Source of the DNA: an uncultured Pseudomonadota bacterium
Lineage (GTDB): Bacteria > Desulfobacterota > Binatia > Binatales > Binataceae
DNA: 46,291 nucleotides
Reading direction: 5' to 3'
Assembly (NCBI GenBank): GCA_937889395.1
Contig: CALAOW010000115.1
Span: 1-46,291, forward strand
The translations under genes were made by a program, and so were the position numbers. The notes beneath the pieces are model-generated. The model worked only from the letters and a program-made list of their open reading frames with translations, did not search any database and was not told the DNA's origin. Positions 37,651 through 44,504 of the stretch are shown here, one piece after another; positions within the stretch are counted from its first letter, which is position 1; the number at the start of each line of letters is the position of its first letter.

Positions 37651-38052
37651 ATGGCACAACCTCGTCGGCGCCCTCTATCCGCCAATCTATCGGCCGGGGC
37701 CGAGAAATTGAGCTTGCTTACCGGAGTGACGGCCGGCCTCGCCTACTCGATCTTCGCCAGCTTTGTTGCAAACGCGCTAACTCCCGTCAGCGGATATCTC
37801 GTCGAAGCGGATTCCTTTCGCCGCTCCGTATCCGGCCGCTATCAGGAAGTGCTCAGCCTCAACGGCGCCATTCCCATCTTGCTGGCATCGCTGATCGTTT
37901 TCGTTCTGGTTTGGTGGTCGATGCGCGTGATTCTGGAGCACTGGCAGCGCGAGGATTGGGGGCGCATCGGTTCAATAGACCGAAGCTTGTCAGACGGACC
38001 GTTGCTCATACCGGTGATAATCGCGCCGCTGGCGTCTGCAGTGAGTAAGTAA
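37651..38052 (+). CDS. small membrane protein of unknown function (133 aa)
   Basis: The ATG at 37651 has a good GAGGAGG ribosome-binding site eight bases upstream. Three hydrophobic segments are visible: ~22-48 (LLTGVTAGLAYSIFASFVANAL), ~72-93 (GAIPILLASLIVFVLVWWSM) and ~115-131 (GPLLIPVIIAPLASAV). A soluble loop lies between the first two, and a charged EHWQREDWGRIGS loop follows the second. I do not recognise the family. CsbD-like and DUF3309 genes follow on the same strand within 250 bases, an association often seen in envelope-stress clusters. Codon and base use are less GC-rich than in the housekeeping genes around, suggesting acquisition. Confidence 0.7.
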   Translation: MAQPRRRPLSANLSAGAEKLSLLTGVTAGLAYSIFASFVANALTPVSGYLVEADSFRRSVSGRYQEVLSLNGAIPILLASLIVFVLVWWSMRVILEHWQREDWGRIGSIDRSLSDGPLLIPVIIAPLASAVSK

Positions 38053-38099
38053 ATTCGCATTAAATCGAAATCTCGGTTCAGTAAGAGGAGAAATGACTA

Positions 38100-38279
38100 A
38101 TGAGTGGAACAACTGACAAAGTTAAGGGACGCGTCGAAGAAGCGGCTGGCGTACTGACTAATGATCGCAAGCTGAAAAATCGTGGAAAGATGGATCAAGC
38201 GGCCGGCAACTTCAAGGATGCGATCGGAAAGACGATCGACAAGGCGGTTGCGGCGGTCAACCACGACAACAAGCGCTAG
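38100..38279 (+). CDS. CsbD-like general stress protein (59 aa)
   Basis: The frame MSGTTDKVKGRVEEAAGVLT, then NDRKLKNRGKMDQAAGNFKD and a C-terminal lysine/alanine helix, matches the CsbD family: KVKGRVEEAAG and GKMDQAAGNFKDAIGK are its two repeats. Members are small, very hydrophilic, helical or disordered proteins made under stress; their biochemical role is not established. The start ATG 38100 is nine bases after AGGAG (38086-38090). Another ATG at 38093 opens only a seven-codon frame and is too close to the ribosome-binding site. It sits between the membrane protein and the DUF3309 gene. Confidence 0.9.
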   Translation: MSGTTDKVKGRVEEAAGVLTNDRKLKNRGKMDQAAGNFKDAIGKTIDKAVAAVNHDNKR

Positions 38280-38303
38280 TAAGTCGCGAGATCTCGAAAA
38301 AAA

Positions 38304-38459
38304 ATGTTATATACAATTCTGCTCGTAGTGATTACACTAGCACTATTCGGCGCCCTTCCGATTCATTCTTTCAGTAACCAGTGGGGTTACATGCCCAGCG
38401 GCCTGATCGGCACGATCCTGCTCGTGTGGCTGGTGCTGTTCGTCCTCCGCCAGGCCTGA
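38304..38459 (+). CDS. DUF3309 small membrane peptide (51 aa)
   Basis: The 51-aa product is almost all hydrophobic: a first membrane segment MLYTILLVVITLALFGALP, a short polar turn HSFSNQWGYMPSG, and a second segment LIGTILLVWLVLFVLR. This is the DUF3309 layout (ILL..GALP, then WGY.PSG and a second hydrophobic run). The family is of unknown function and is frequently near CsbD-like genes. The ATG at 38304 lies 24 bases after the CsbD stop, behind an A-rich run without a strong ribosome-binding site. The 190 bases after its stop hold no recognisable gene. Confidence 0.85.
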   Translation: MLYTILLVVITLALFGALPIHSFSNQWGYMPSGLIGTILLVWLVLFVLRQA

Positions 38460-38648
38460 AGCCTCCGCATGGTGCGAAGCGACAAGGTCCTGGCGAGCTC
38501 CCGAGCGATGAATAGAAGCCGTTCGTCGTTTTCGCTTGCGGTGCGTGTGGTCGCCGCTTCAAGTCCGGCCACCTCGGCCAACTAAATCCGTGTCAGATCG
38601 GAAATCAGGCGCTTGGCCGAAGGGTGGCGCGGAGGGATTCGAGCACAG

Positions 38649-38810
38649 CCTGCTCGGGATACCTTAATCGCTGGCTGGCGTATCTGTATAATGGCGCTGG
38701 CAATGGCGATTGACCTCGAAAACGCGCGCGAGCGGATGGTGTCGAACAGCTCGAACCCCGCGAGATAGAAGATCTGCGCGTGCTCGCCGCGATGCGCACG
38801 GTCGCCCGTC
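38649..38810 (+). pseudogene. truncated, frameshifted copy of the pcm promoter and 5' end
   Basis: This segment repeats 39863-40025, the promoter and first ~110 coding bases of intact pcm, with about 15 substitutions and one missing base by eye (around 90% identity). The TATAAT element is kept at 38687-38692, as is the start MAIDLENARERMV (ATG 38703). A one-base deletion after GATGGTG then shifts the frame, and it stops at TAG 38766-38768 after 21 codons. Similarity ends abruptly at CGCCCGTC (38810), just before the leader of the PAP2 gene. With the missing base restored, further codons would match pcm (LEQLE-R-I-D-R). It is therefore a pseudogene fragment that may still supply a promoter. 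Confidence 0.85.
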
Positions 38811-38847
38811 GTCGCCATCGCGCAGCCAGACCCATAAAGCAAGAATC

Positions 38848-39849
38848 ATGGCTCAATTGACATTCAACATGGCTGTCATGCAATTCCTGGCAGACCACAG
38901 GAATGTTCTTCTCACGAAATTCTTTCTACTCGCCAGTTTCGTCGGGCAAGTCGAGGGATACATCCTTGTCGTGACACTAATCTACGTCATGTTCGACAAG
39001 ACGCTGGCTGTCCGGCTTGCGGTATTGCTATTGCTGACAATGTGTCTCAATCACGTCCTGAAGATAATCATCAAGAATCCTCGGCCCTTCATCCATGAAG
39101 GCACCTATCTCCAGAAGTGGGCGGTATCAACGGAGGATGTAAAAGCACTTGCGACCGAGTATTCAACGCCCTCTGGTCACGCCATGGCCGGTTCGGCTTT
39201 CTACTCTTATCTCTACGCGGCTATCGAAAATCGATTCGTAGCAGTCATCGCCGTCATAGCGATTCTTTCCATTGGATTTTCGCGCCCCTACCTCGGTGTC
39301 CACTATCCCGGGGATGTTCTCATTGGTTGGGTGATTGGATTGCCCCTCGCCCTCGTAGCGATAAAACGCGCTGATCAAATCAGCGACGGATGGAATAAGC
39401 TGTCATATAAGCAGCAAGTGGCGATCACGGTTGCCTCAAGCCTGATTCTCTGGCTCGCCACCATCGCAATCAACGGTTGGCGCATCGACGGTCAGCCCCG
39501 CGCACTGTTGGGCTATGCAGGATTTTTGACGGGCATCGCCCTTGCCCGCCCCATTGAGTTGAGCACTGTGAACTTCGATCCCAGAAGCTCCAAACCACTG
39601 GCGAAAATGCTGCGATTCGCCATATCCGTTGCCATGGTGTTAGTGGCGCTGCTCCTTCTCGATAAGGCCTTTAGAGCAATAGCCGATGACTTCTCGGTCC
39701 TGGGATACATGTTGCAGTACATCCGCTACACCATTGCCGGTGTCGTAAGCATATTCGTCGCGCCTCTACTTTTCACAAAAATCAGATTGGCTGAAACAAT
39801 CACTGTGGGACCAGCCGAGGCCGCTTCCGGTCTGAATTTGGCCCTTTAA
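38848..39849 (+). CDS. PAP2-family membrane phosphatase
   Basis: From ATG 38848 (MAQLTFNMAVMQFLADHRNV) the product is 333 aa with about eight hydrophobic segments. All three PAP2 motifs are present: KIIIKNPRP (K-x6-RP, ~residue 72), TPSGHAM (PSGH, ~110) and FSRPYLGVHYPGD (SR-x5-H-x3-D, ~150). Such enzymes remove phosphate from lipid phosphates such as undecaprenyl pyrophosphate, phosphatidic acid or PGP, on the outer side of the inner membrane. The C-terminal ~130 residues add further membrane segments beyond the usual ~200-aa domain. Base composition is clearly lower in GC than the neighbours. The gene lies exactly between two copies of the pcm 5' end, pointing to insertion by recombination. 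Substrate unknown. Confidence 0.9.
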   Translation: MAQLTFNMAVMQFLADHRNVLLTKFFLLASFVGQVEGYILVVTLIYVMFDKTLAVRLAVLLLLTMCLNHVLKIIIKNPRPFIHEGTYLQKWAVSTEDVKALATEYSTPSGHAMAGSAFYSYLYAAIENRFVAVIAVIAILSIGFSRPYLGVHYPGDVLIGWVIGLPLALVAIKRADQISDGWNKLSYKQQVAITVASSLILWLATIAINGWRIDGQPRALLGYAGFLTGIALARPIELSTVNFDPRSSKPLAKMLRFAISVAMVLVALLLLDKAFRAIADDFSVLGYMLQYIRYTIAGVVSIFVAPLLFTKIRLAETITVGPAEAASGLNLAL

Positions 39850-39862
39850 GCACTGTCGGGAA

Positions 39863-40025
39863 CCTGCTCGGGATACCTTAATCGTTGGCCGGCGTATCTG
39901 TATAATATTGCCGGCTATGGCGATCGATCTCGAAAACGCGCGCGAGCGGATGGTGCTCGAGCAGCTGGAACGCCGCGGGATAAAAGATCCGCGCGTGCTC
40001 GCCGCGATGCGCACGGTCGCCCGTC
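39863..40025 (+). repeat. right copy of the duplicated pcm promoter/5' end
   Basis: This is the functional partner of the repeat at 38649-38810, in direct orientation and 1214 bases away. It carries a consensus -10 TATAAT at 39901-39906, ten bases before the pcm ATG; a weak -35 TTAATC lies 17 bases upstream (39878-39883). The left boundary is 13 bases after the PAP2 stop. If transcription starts about seven bases after the -10 box, the pcm leader is only a few bases long. Confidence 0.8.
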
Positions 40026-40564
40026 ATCGGTTTCTTCCCGCGGAACTTCACGAGCACGCCTACGATGACGGTCCTCTGCCAATCGGCGACTCCCAGACTA
40101 TTTCACAACCGTACATGGTCGCGCTGATGAGCGAGGTCGCCGAGCTCCAAGGCGCGGAGAAAGTTCTCGAAATCGGCACCGGTTCAGGTTATCAGACCGC
40201 AGTGCTCGCGCGGCTGGCGCGCGCAGTCTATTCCGTCGAGTGCAACGCGCATCTTCACGATCGCGCCCGCGCGCTTCTCAACTCGATGGGCTTCACCAAC
40301 GTCTATCTTCGATGCGCCGACGGTTCGGATGGATGGCCCGAGGAGGCGCCCTTCGACGTCGTGATGGTGACGGCGGCGATGCCAGGAATTGCTCTTCCGC
40401 TGCTGAATCAATTGACGCCGGATGGGCGATTGATCGCGCCGATTGGCGAAGATGAACTCCAGACCCTGGTGCGTATCAGCCACAAGACCGGACACTGGAG
40501 CGAGGAATATTTCGGCGAGTGCCGATTCGTAAAGATGACGGGCAAGCACGGCTTCCAAGGTTAG
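39917..40564 (+). CDS. pcm: protein-L-isoaspartate O-methyltransferase
   Basis: Pcm methylates isoaspartyl residues of aged proteins so they can revert to aspartate. The 215-aa product from ATG 39917 has ERMVLEQLERRGIKDPRVLAAM, HRFLPAELHEHAYDDGPLPIGDSQTISQPYMVALM, the SAM motif KVLEIGTGSGYQTAVLARLA and PFDVVMVTAAMPGIALPLLNQL. The IGDSQTISQPYMVA stretch is the family signature. A TTG three codons upstream is also in frame, but it would place the start almost on the -10 box. The nlpD-like lipoprotein gene follows 83 bases later, the same order as pcm-nlpD in Gammaproteobacteria. A damaged copy of its 5' end lies 1.2 kb upstream. Confidence 0.95.
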   Translation: MAIDLENARERMVLEQLERRGIKDPRVLAAMRTVARHRFLPAELHEHAYDDGPLPIGDSQTISQPYMVALMSEVAELQGAEKVLEIGTGSGYQTAVLARLARAVYSVECNAHLHDRARALLNSMGFTNVYLRCADGSDGWPEEAPFDVVMVTAAMPGIALPLLNQLTPDGRLIAPIGEDELQTLVRISHKTGHWSEEYFGECRFVKMTGKHGFQG

Positions 40565-40647
40565 CGCGCTGGATTCGCGCGGCTCGCAGGATGCGGTGCG
40601 GCGGGTAGCGGTGGTGACGGACGGCGGATGATGTGATCGGGGAGTGG

Positions 40648-41400
40648 ATGACAGGGACGCGGTGGATTTCGCGCGCGAGCGTGGCAATCGCGCTCGCCGC
40701 GTCGCTCGCGCTGGCAGGATGCGTTGGCGGCTCGCCGCCTTCGGCCTACGCTCGCGCCGGTTCGCAACGCCCGGTCACTCACGTCGTCGTCGCGGGCGAG
40801 ACCGTTTACCATATCGCGATTGAATACGGCGTCAGCGTCGGGCGCTTGATGGTGGCGAACGGGCTCAGCGATCCGCGCGAACTGCGCGTCGGCCAGGTCC
40901 TGACGATTCCGGGCGCGTATCGGGCCGCGTCGATCGGGAGTGCGTCGAGCGGGGTGCATCCGTACACCGGTGAGCGGGCGTCGCGCCAATTCCAGTGGCC
41001 GGTGTCAAGAGGAGTGGTGGCGTCGGGATTCGGAATCCGCAACGGCGCGATGCACGACGGCGTCGATATCGCGGCGCCGGCCGGCACTCCCGTTTATGCC
41101 GCCGACAGCGGCGTCGTGATTTTTTCGGGCACGCTTCACGGCTACGGCAACACTGTGATCATTCGTCACGACGACAATTACGCGACGGTTTACGGCCACA
41201 ACGAGCGCAACCTGGTAATCGAGGGCGTGCGGGTCGCGCGCGGACAGGAGATCGGCGAGATCGGGCGCTCCGGGCGCACCACCGGCGCCAACCTCCATTT
41301 CGAGGTGCGCCGCTACAACGTCGCGAAAGATCCGCTCGCCTATCTGCCCGAGCCCGCATCCTCCGACGGAATCAGCTTTGCCGCGGCCGGCGGCAGCTAG
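40648..41400 (+). CDS. LysM/M23 (NlpD-like) lipoprotein
   Basis: From ATG 40648, with GGGGAG just upstream, the product is 250 aa. The N-terminus is a lipoprotein signal ending in ALAGC (Cys25). A LysM domain follows (THVVVAGETVYHIAIEYGVSVGRLMVANGL...RVGQVLTIP, ~44-88), then an M23/LytM domain. In the latter the zinc ligands of HxxxD (His136, Asp140) and the last histidine (His217) are present, as is YGHN (His184). However, the first histidine of the HxH motif is replaced by asparagine (NLHFEV, Asn215), so hydrolytic activity is doubtful. In NlpD and EnvC such degenerate domains activate amidases at the division site. The gene follows pcm, as nlpD does in enterobacteria. Confidence 0.87.
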   Translation: MTGTRWISRASVAIALAASLALAGCVGGSPPSAYARAGSQRPVTHVVVAGETVYHIAIEYGVSVGRLMVANGLSDPRELRVGQVLTIPGAYRAASIGSASSGVHPYTGERASRQFQWPVSRGVVASGFGIRNGAMHDGVDIAAPAGTPVYAADSGVVIFSGTLHGYGNTVIIRHDDNYATVYGHNERNLVIEGVRVARGQEIGEIGRSGRTTGANLHFEVRRYNVAKDPLAYLPEPASSDGISFAAAGGS

Positions 41401-41442
41401 TATCTTTGACCACCGCACGCGAGACTGCCTCAGACCAGTGCG

Positions 41443-41976
41443 ATGGGATCAACGATGACTGCCGAAGAAATCAAAAAACTGATTCGTAACGTCCCGGACT
41501 TCCCCAAGCCCGGAATAATGTTCAGGGACTTCACGCCGCTAATCGGTGACGCGCGCGGTTTCGCTGCGGTGGTCGATCAGCTGGCGCAGCCTTACCTCGG
41601 TAAAGTGGACGTCGTGCTCGGAATCGAGTCGCGCGGCTTTATCGTCGGCGCGCCCGTGGCGTATCGATTGGGCGTCGGCTTCGCGATTGCTCGCAAGCCC
41701 GGCAAGCTCCCGTCCCATACTGTGGATCAGGCCTACGACCTCGAGTACGGCAGCGCGTCGTTGCAGATGCATCAGGACGCGCTCGAAGGCTTGGGTCGCG
41801 TGCTCCTGGTCGACGACCTGCTGGCGACCGGCGGCACGGCTGCCGCGGCGCTGCAACTGGTGCAAAAGATCGGTGGAAATGTGATCGGATGCGCGTTCGT
41901 GGTCGAGCTCGACGCGCTCAAGGGACGCGAGCGCCTGGCGCCGGTCAACTGCTTCTCGCTAGTCCACTATGATTAA
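41443..41976 (+). CDS. apt: adenine phosphoribosyltransferase
   Basis: Apt salvages adenine to AMP with PRPP. The 177-aa product (173 from the ATG at 41455) has IRNVPDFPKPGIMFRDFTPLIGD, VLGIESRGFIVGAPVAYRLGVGFAIARKPGKLP, the YDLEYGSASLQMHQDAL loop and the PRPP-binding signature VLLVDDLLATGGTAAAA. Every family hallmark is present. It lies 42 bases after the nlpD-like gene and three bases before the CDF transporter, so these belong to one transcription unit. Confidence 0.95.
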   Translation: MGSTMTAEEIKKLIRNVPDFPKPGIMFRDFTPLIGDARGFAAVVDQLAQPYLGKVDVVLGIESRGFIVGAPVAYRLGVGFAIARKPGKLPSHTVDQAYDLEYGSASLQMHQDALEGLGRVLLVDDLLATGGTAAAALQLVQKIGGNVIGCAFVVELDALKGRERLAPVNCFSLVHYD

Positions 41977-41979
41977 GCG

Positions 41980-42897
41980 ATGCGGAGCCCGATGGATAAT
42001 CGCGAACCGCGTGCGACTGCAGATTCGGATCGGCGCCGCCTGCTAGTCGTCCTTGGCGTCACGTCGGTCTATTTCGTCACCGAACTCGTCGGCGGCTATC
42101 TGACGGGCAGCCTGGCGCTGCTTTCCGACGCCGTCCACATGCTCACCGACATCGCAGCGTTGTGCCTGGGCCTGCTGACGCTGTGGATATCGACGCGGCC
42201 CGCATCGTCGGCGAAAACCTACGGCTATCTTCGCGCGGAAATCCTCGGCGCGTTGCTCAACGGGCTTTTTCTCTGGCTGCTGGTGGTCTTCATCTGGATC
42301 GAAGCGATCGGCCGGCTGCGAAACCCGCGCCCGGTTTCAGGGCTGGGCGTGATGGCTGTCGCGATCGTCGGAATCGGCGTGAATGCCTTCTCAGCGTGGA
42401 TGACCTCGACCGACACGCCGGGCGGTCACAAGCACGGAATGGCGCTGCGCGCGGTGTTCGTGCACGTCATCTCCGATCTCATTGGCTCGGTGGGCGTGCT
42501 CGCTTCCGGCGCGCTCAACTATTTCACCGGATGGATGCAGGCCGACCCCGCCGTGAGCATATTGATCGGATGCCTGGTGCTGTACGGTTCATGGGGTCTG
42601 GTGCGCGAGGGCGTGGACATCCTGATGGAATCGGTGCCGTCGCATATTGACCTGGACGAAATGCGCAACGACCTGCTGGCCGTCAGCGGCACCGAAGAAG
42701 TTCACGACCTTCACGTCTGGTGTCTGACAACCCGGCAGATCGCGCTTTCGGCGCACGCGGTGGTCGCTCCGGATGCGGATCGCGATCGAGTGCTCGCCGA
42801 GATGTGCCATCTGCTGCAGACCAAGTTCGACATCCACCATCTAACCTTGCAGCTTGAACGCGACAATCGCCGCGAACGCGAGCCGGAACATTTCTGA
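41980..42897 (+). CDS. cation diffusion facilitator (zinc-type) transporter
   Basis: The 305-aa protein should export Zn2+ or similar divalent ions in exchange for protons. It has six membrane segments, beginning VVLGVTSVYFVTELVGGYLTGSLALLSDAVH. The metal-site residues are HxxxD in SDAVHMLTDIAAL (His53, Asp57) and in FVHVISDLIGS. The cytoplasmic C-terminal domain has EEVHDLHVWCLTTRQIALSAHAVV, the metal-binding regulatory fold. The histidine-rich loop between segments 4 and 5 is short (GGHKHGM). The ATG at 41980 or that at 41992 may be the start. The stop codon lies inside a 17-bp tandem repeat. ZitB/CzcD-like zinc export is the best guess. Confidence 0.92.
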   Translation: MRSPMDNREPRATADSDRRRLLVVLGVTSVYFVTELVGGYLTGSLALLSDAVHMLTDIAALCLGLLTLWISTRPASSAKTYGYLRAEILGALLNGLFLWLLVVFIWIEAIGRLRNPRPVSGLGVMAVAIVGIGVNAFSAWMTSTDTPGGHKHGMALRAVFVHVISDLIGSVGVLASGALNYFTGWMQADPAVSILIGCLVLYGSWGLVREGVDILMESVPSHIDLDEMRNDLLAVSGTEEVHDLHVWCLTTRQIALSAHAVVAPDADRDRVLAEMCHLLQTKFDIHHLTLQLERDNRREREPEHF

Positions 42898-42922
42898 TTC
42901 AACCCCATTTCTGATTCAACCC
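42889..42922. repeat. 17-bp perfect tandem duplication at the CDF stop codon
   Basis: CATTTCTGATTCAACCC occurs twice in direct succession (42889-42905 and 42906-42922). The CDF stop TGA (42895-42897) is in the first unit. Removing one unit would leave the stop intact, so the duplication only lengthens the gap to the redoxin start at 42947. Confidence 0.9.
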
Positions 42923-42946
42923 GATGATGCTGCAAACGCTCAACTG

Positions 42947-43861
42947 ATGGCCACCTCGGAACCGCGCGATCCGGGCGTGGACGACGCGGACGCGCCGGAG
43001 TTGTACGACGAGCCCTGGGTTATTCCGCCATTTCAGCCAATTCGAGCGATCGGCGCTGTCATCCTGATCGCGTGCGGCTTCGCGCTCTATGAATATGTGC
43101 TGGTGTCGTTCTGGTCGGTGCCGTGGATGGGCATTCACGAACGAATTCCGTGGCCCGCGTTCGCGATCGCGGCAGTTGCGATTGTGTTTTCGATTGCGGG
43201 GTTGCGACTCGCGCTGGGGCTCGATTCGCCGCACGCCAAACTCGGATTCGGTCTGCTCGCATTCCTGGTATGCATCGTCGTTGGAGCGGGCGGCGGCCGA
43301 TTCGTCAGCTACGCAATGCGCGGGACGCTGAATCCGCCGTTTAAGCTGAAGCTCGCGGTGGGACAGCGATTCCCAAGCTTCGCGCTCGTCGATCAGAACG
43401 ACTCGATCCGCCGTGGACCGGCGCCTTCCGATGCGGATGCAAGTCTGGTTTTCGTCTATCGCGGAGACTATTGCCCGTTCGCGCGGTTCGAACTCGCTGA
43501 ACTGACCGCACGTGCCGACGATTTTCGCCGCGCCGGCGTTGATACGGTTGGCATCAGCGCCGATCCCATCGAAAGATCGAAGATGCTCGCGGGATTTCTC
43601 CGCACGAAAATCCCGCTGCTGAGCGATACCCTCGAATCGATCCTCGCACCGCTCGGTCTCGTGCAGCATCATCGCAATGGCGAGCCCGACAACGCGATAC
43701 CTGCGTTTTTTATCGTCGATCGAAGCGGTGTCGTGCGATGGATTTTTACGTCGCCCTATTATCGTGAACTGCCGCGGTCGGATACTCTCCTCGACGCCGC
43801 AAAGTCAGTCATTGCCGGCGAGTCCACGACGCGTCGAGCGCCGACAGCATCGCAGCAGTAG
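42947..43861 (+). CDS. membrane-anchored redoxin (AhpC/TSA-like)
   Basis: From ATG 42947 the product is 304 aa. An acidic N-terminus is followed by three membrane segments (~33-57, 67-92, 98-121). A thioredoxin-fold redoxin domain follows, starting at LAVGQRFPSFALVDQND. The active-site region reads VFVYRGDYCPFARFEL, with a single cysteine (Cys176); peroxiredoxins of the YRGxWCPFC type usually have a second one three residues later, and here it is alanine. GVDTVGISADPIERSKMLAGFL and IPAFFIVDRSGVVRWIF are typical. It is thus a one-cysteine peroxiredoxin or thiol protein on the membrane. Its 3' end overlaps convergent thiE by 53 bases. An open frame upstream to 42854 lies inside the CDF gene and is ignored. 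Confidence 0.82.
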   Translation: MATSEPRDPGVDDADAPELYDEPWVIPPFQPIRAIGAVILIACGFALYEYVLVSFWSVPWMGIHERIPWPAFAIAAVAIVFSIAGLRLALGLDSPHAKLGFGLLAFLVCIVVGAGGGRFVSYAMRGTLNPPFKLKLAVGQRFPSFALVDQNDSIRRGPAPSDADASLVFVYRGDYCPFARFELAELTARADDFRRAGVDTVGISADPIERSKMLAGFLRTKIPLLSDTLESILAPLGLVQHHRNGEPDNAIPAFFIVDRSGVVRWIFTSPYYRELPRSDTLLDAAKSVIAGESTTRRAPTASQQ

Positions 43862-44498
43862 CGATGGCCGGCGAGTCGGCGGCAAATATCGCTCCGATCG
43901 ACGCGACTCCTGCCGGTCGCGCGGCCGGATCGGCAGATGCGAATAATTCGCGCGTGCGATCGGGCGTGATGCCGCCGAGTGCGAAGACCGGAATTGCGCC
44001 CGCGCTGCACGCCGCCTTAAGGCTGCTCGGACCGCACGCGGGCACGGTCGCGGGCTTCGATAGCGGATCGAAGACGGGACCGAAAACCGCGAAGTCGGCG
44101 CCCTCGCGCGCGGCGGCGGCTACATCGGGGGGCGAGTGGCTGGACACTCCGATGAGTCGATCGGGCCCGAGCAGCTTGCGCGCCATGCTGACGCCGATGG
44201 AATCGAAGGGAAGATGAACACCGTCGGCATCCGCGGCGATTGCTACATCGGCGCGATCGTTCACTATCAGCGGCGCACCGGCGCGCGTGCAAATTGCCCG
44301 AAGGCGGAGCGCCAGTTCGTAGAGCGCGCGCGCGGGTAGATCTTTTTCGCGGAGTTGCAATGCGACGGTTCCGGGCGGCGCGGCTTCCCGCGCCACTGTC
44401 AGCGCGGCTTCGCATGCCGAAATCAGATCGCCGTTCTTTACGACGCGGCGATCGGTGATCAGATAAAGTCGAAAGCTGACGCGCGGCCGCGACGACAA
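43809..44498 (-). CDS. thiE: thiamine phosphate synthase
   Basis: ThiE couples the thiazole and pyrimidine moieties to thiamine phosphate. The 229-aa TIM barrel shows YLITDRRVV, ALQLREKDLPARALYELA, PLIVNDRADVAIAADADGVHL, LIGVSSHSPPDVAAAAREGADFAVFGPVFDPLSK and PVFALGGITPDR. These carry the substrate-binding lysine/glutamate and phosphate loops. It lies six bases after thiG and is last in thiS-thiG-thiE under the TPP riboswitch. Its last 53 bases overlap the convergent redoxin gene. Confidence 0.93.
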   Translation of the reverse strand: MSSRPRVSFRLYLITDRRVVKNGDLISACEAALTVAREAAPPGTVALQLREKDLPARALYELALRLRAICTRAGAPLIVNDRADVAIAADADGVHLPFDSIGVSMARKLLGPDRLIGVSSHSPPDVAAAAREGADFAVFGPVFDPLSKPATVPACGPSSLKAACSAGAIPVFALGGITPDRTRELFASADPAARPAGVASIGAIFAADSPAIATAAMLSALDASWTRRQ

Positions 44499-44504
44499 GG
44501 CGGC

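Noticed and set aside
38093-38116. Alternative ATG before the CsbD gene
   Set aside because: It opens only seven codons and is two bases from AGGAG, too close. The ATG at 38100 gives the CsbD protein.
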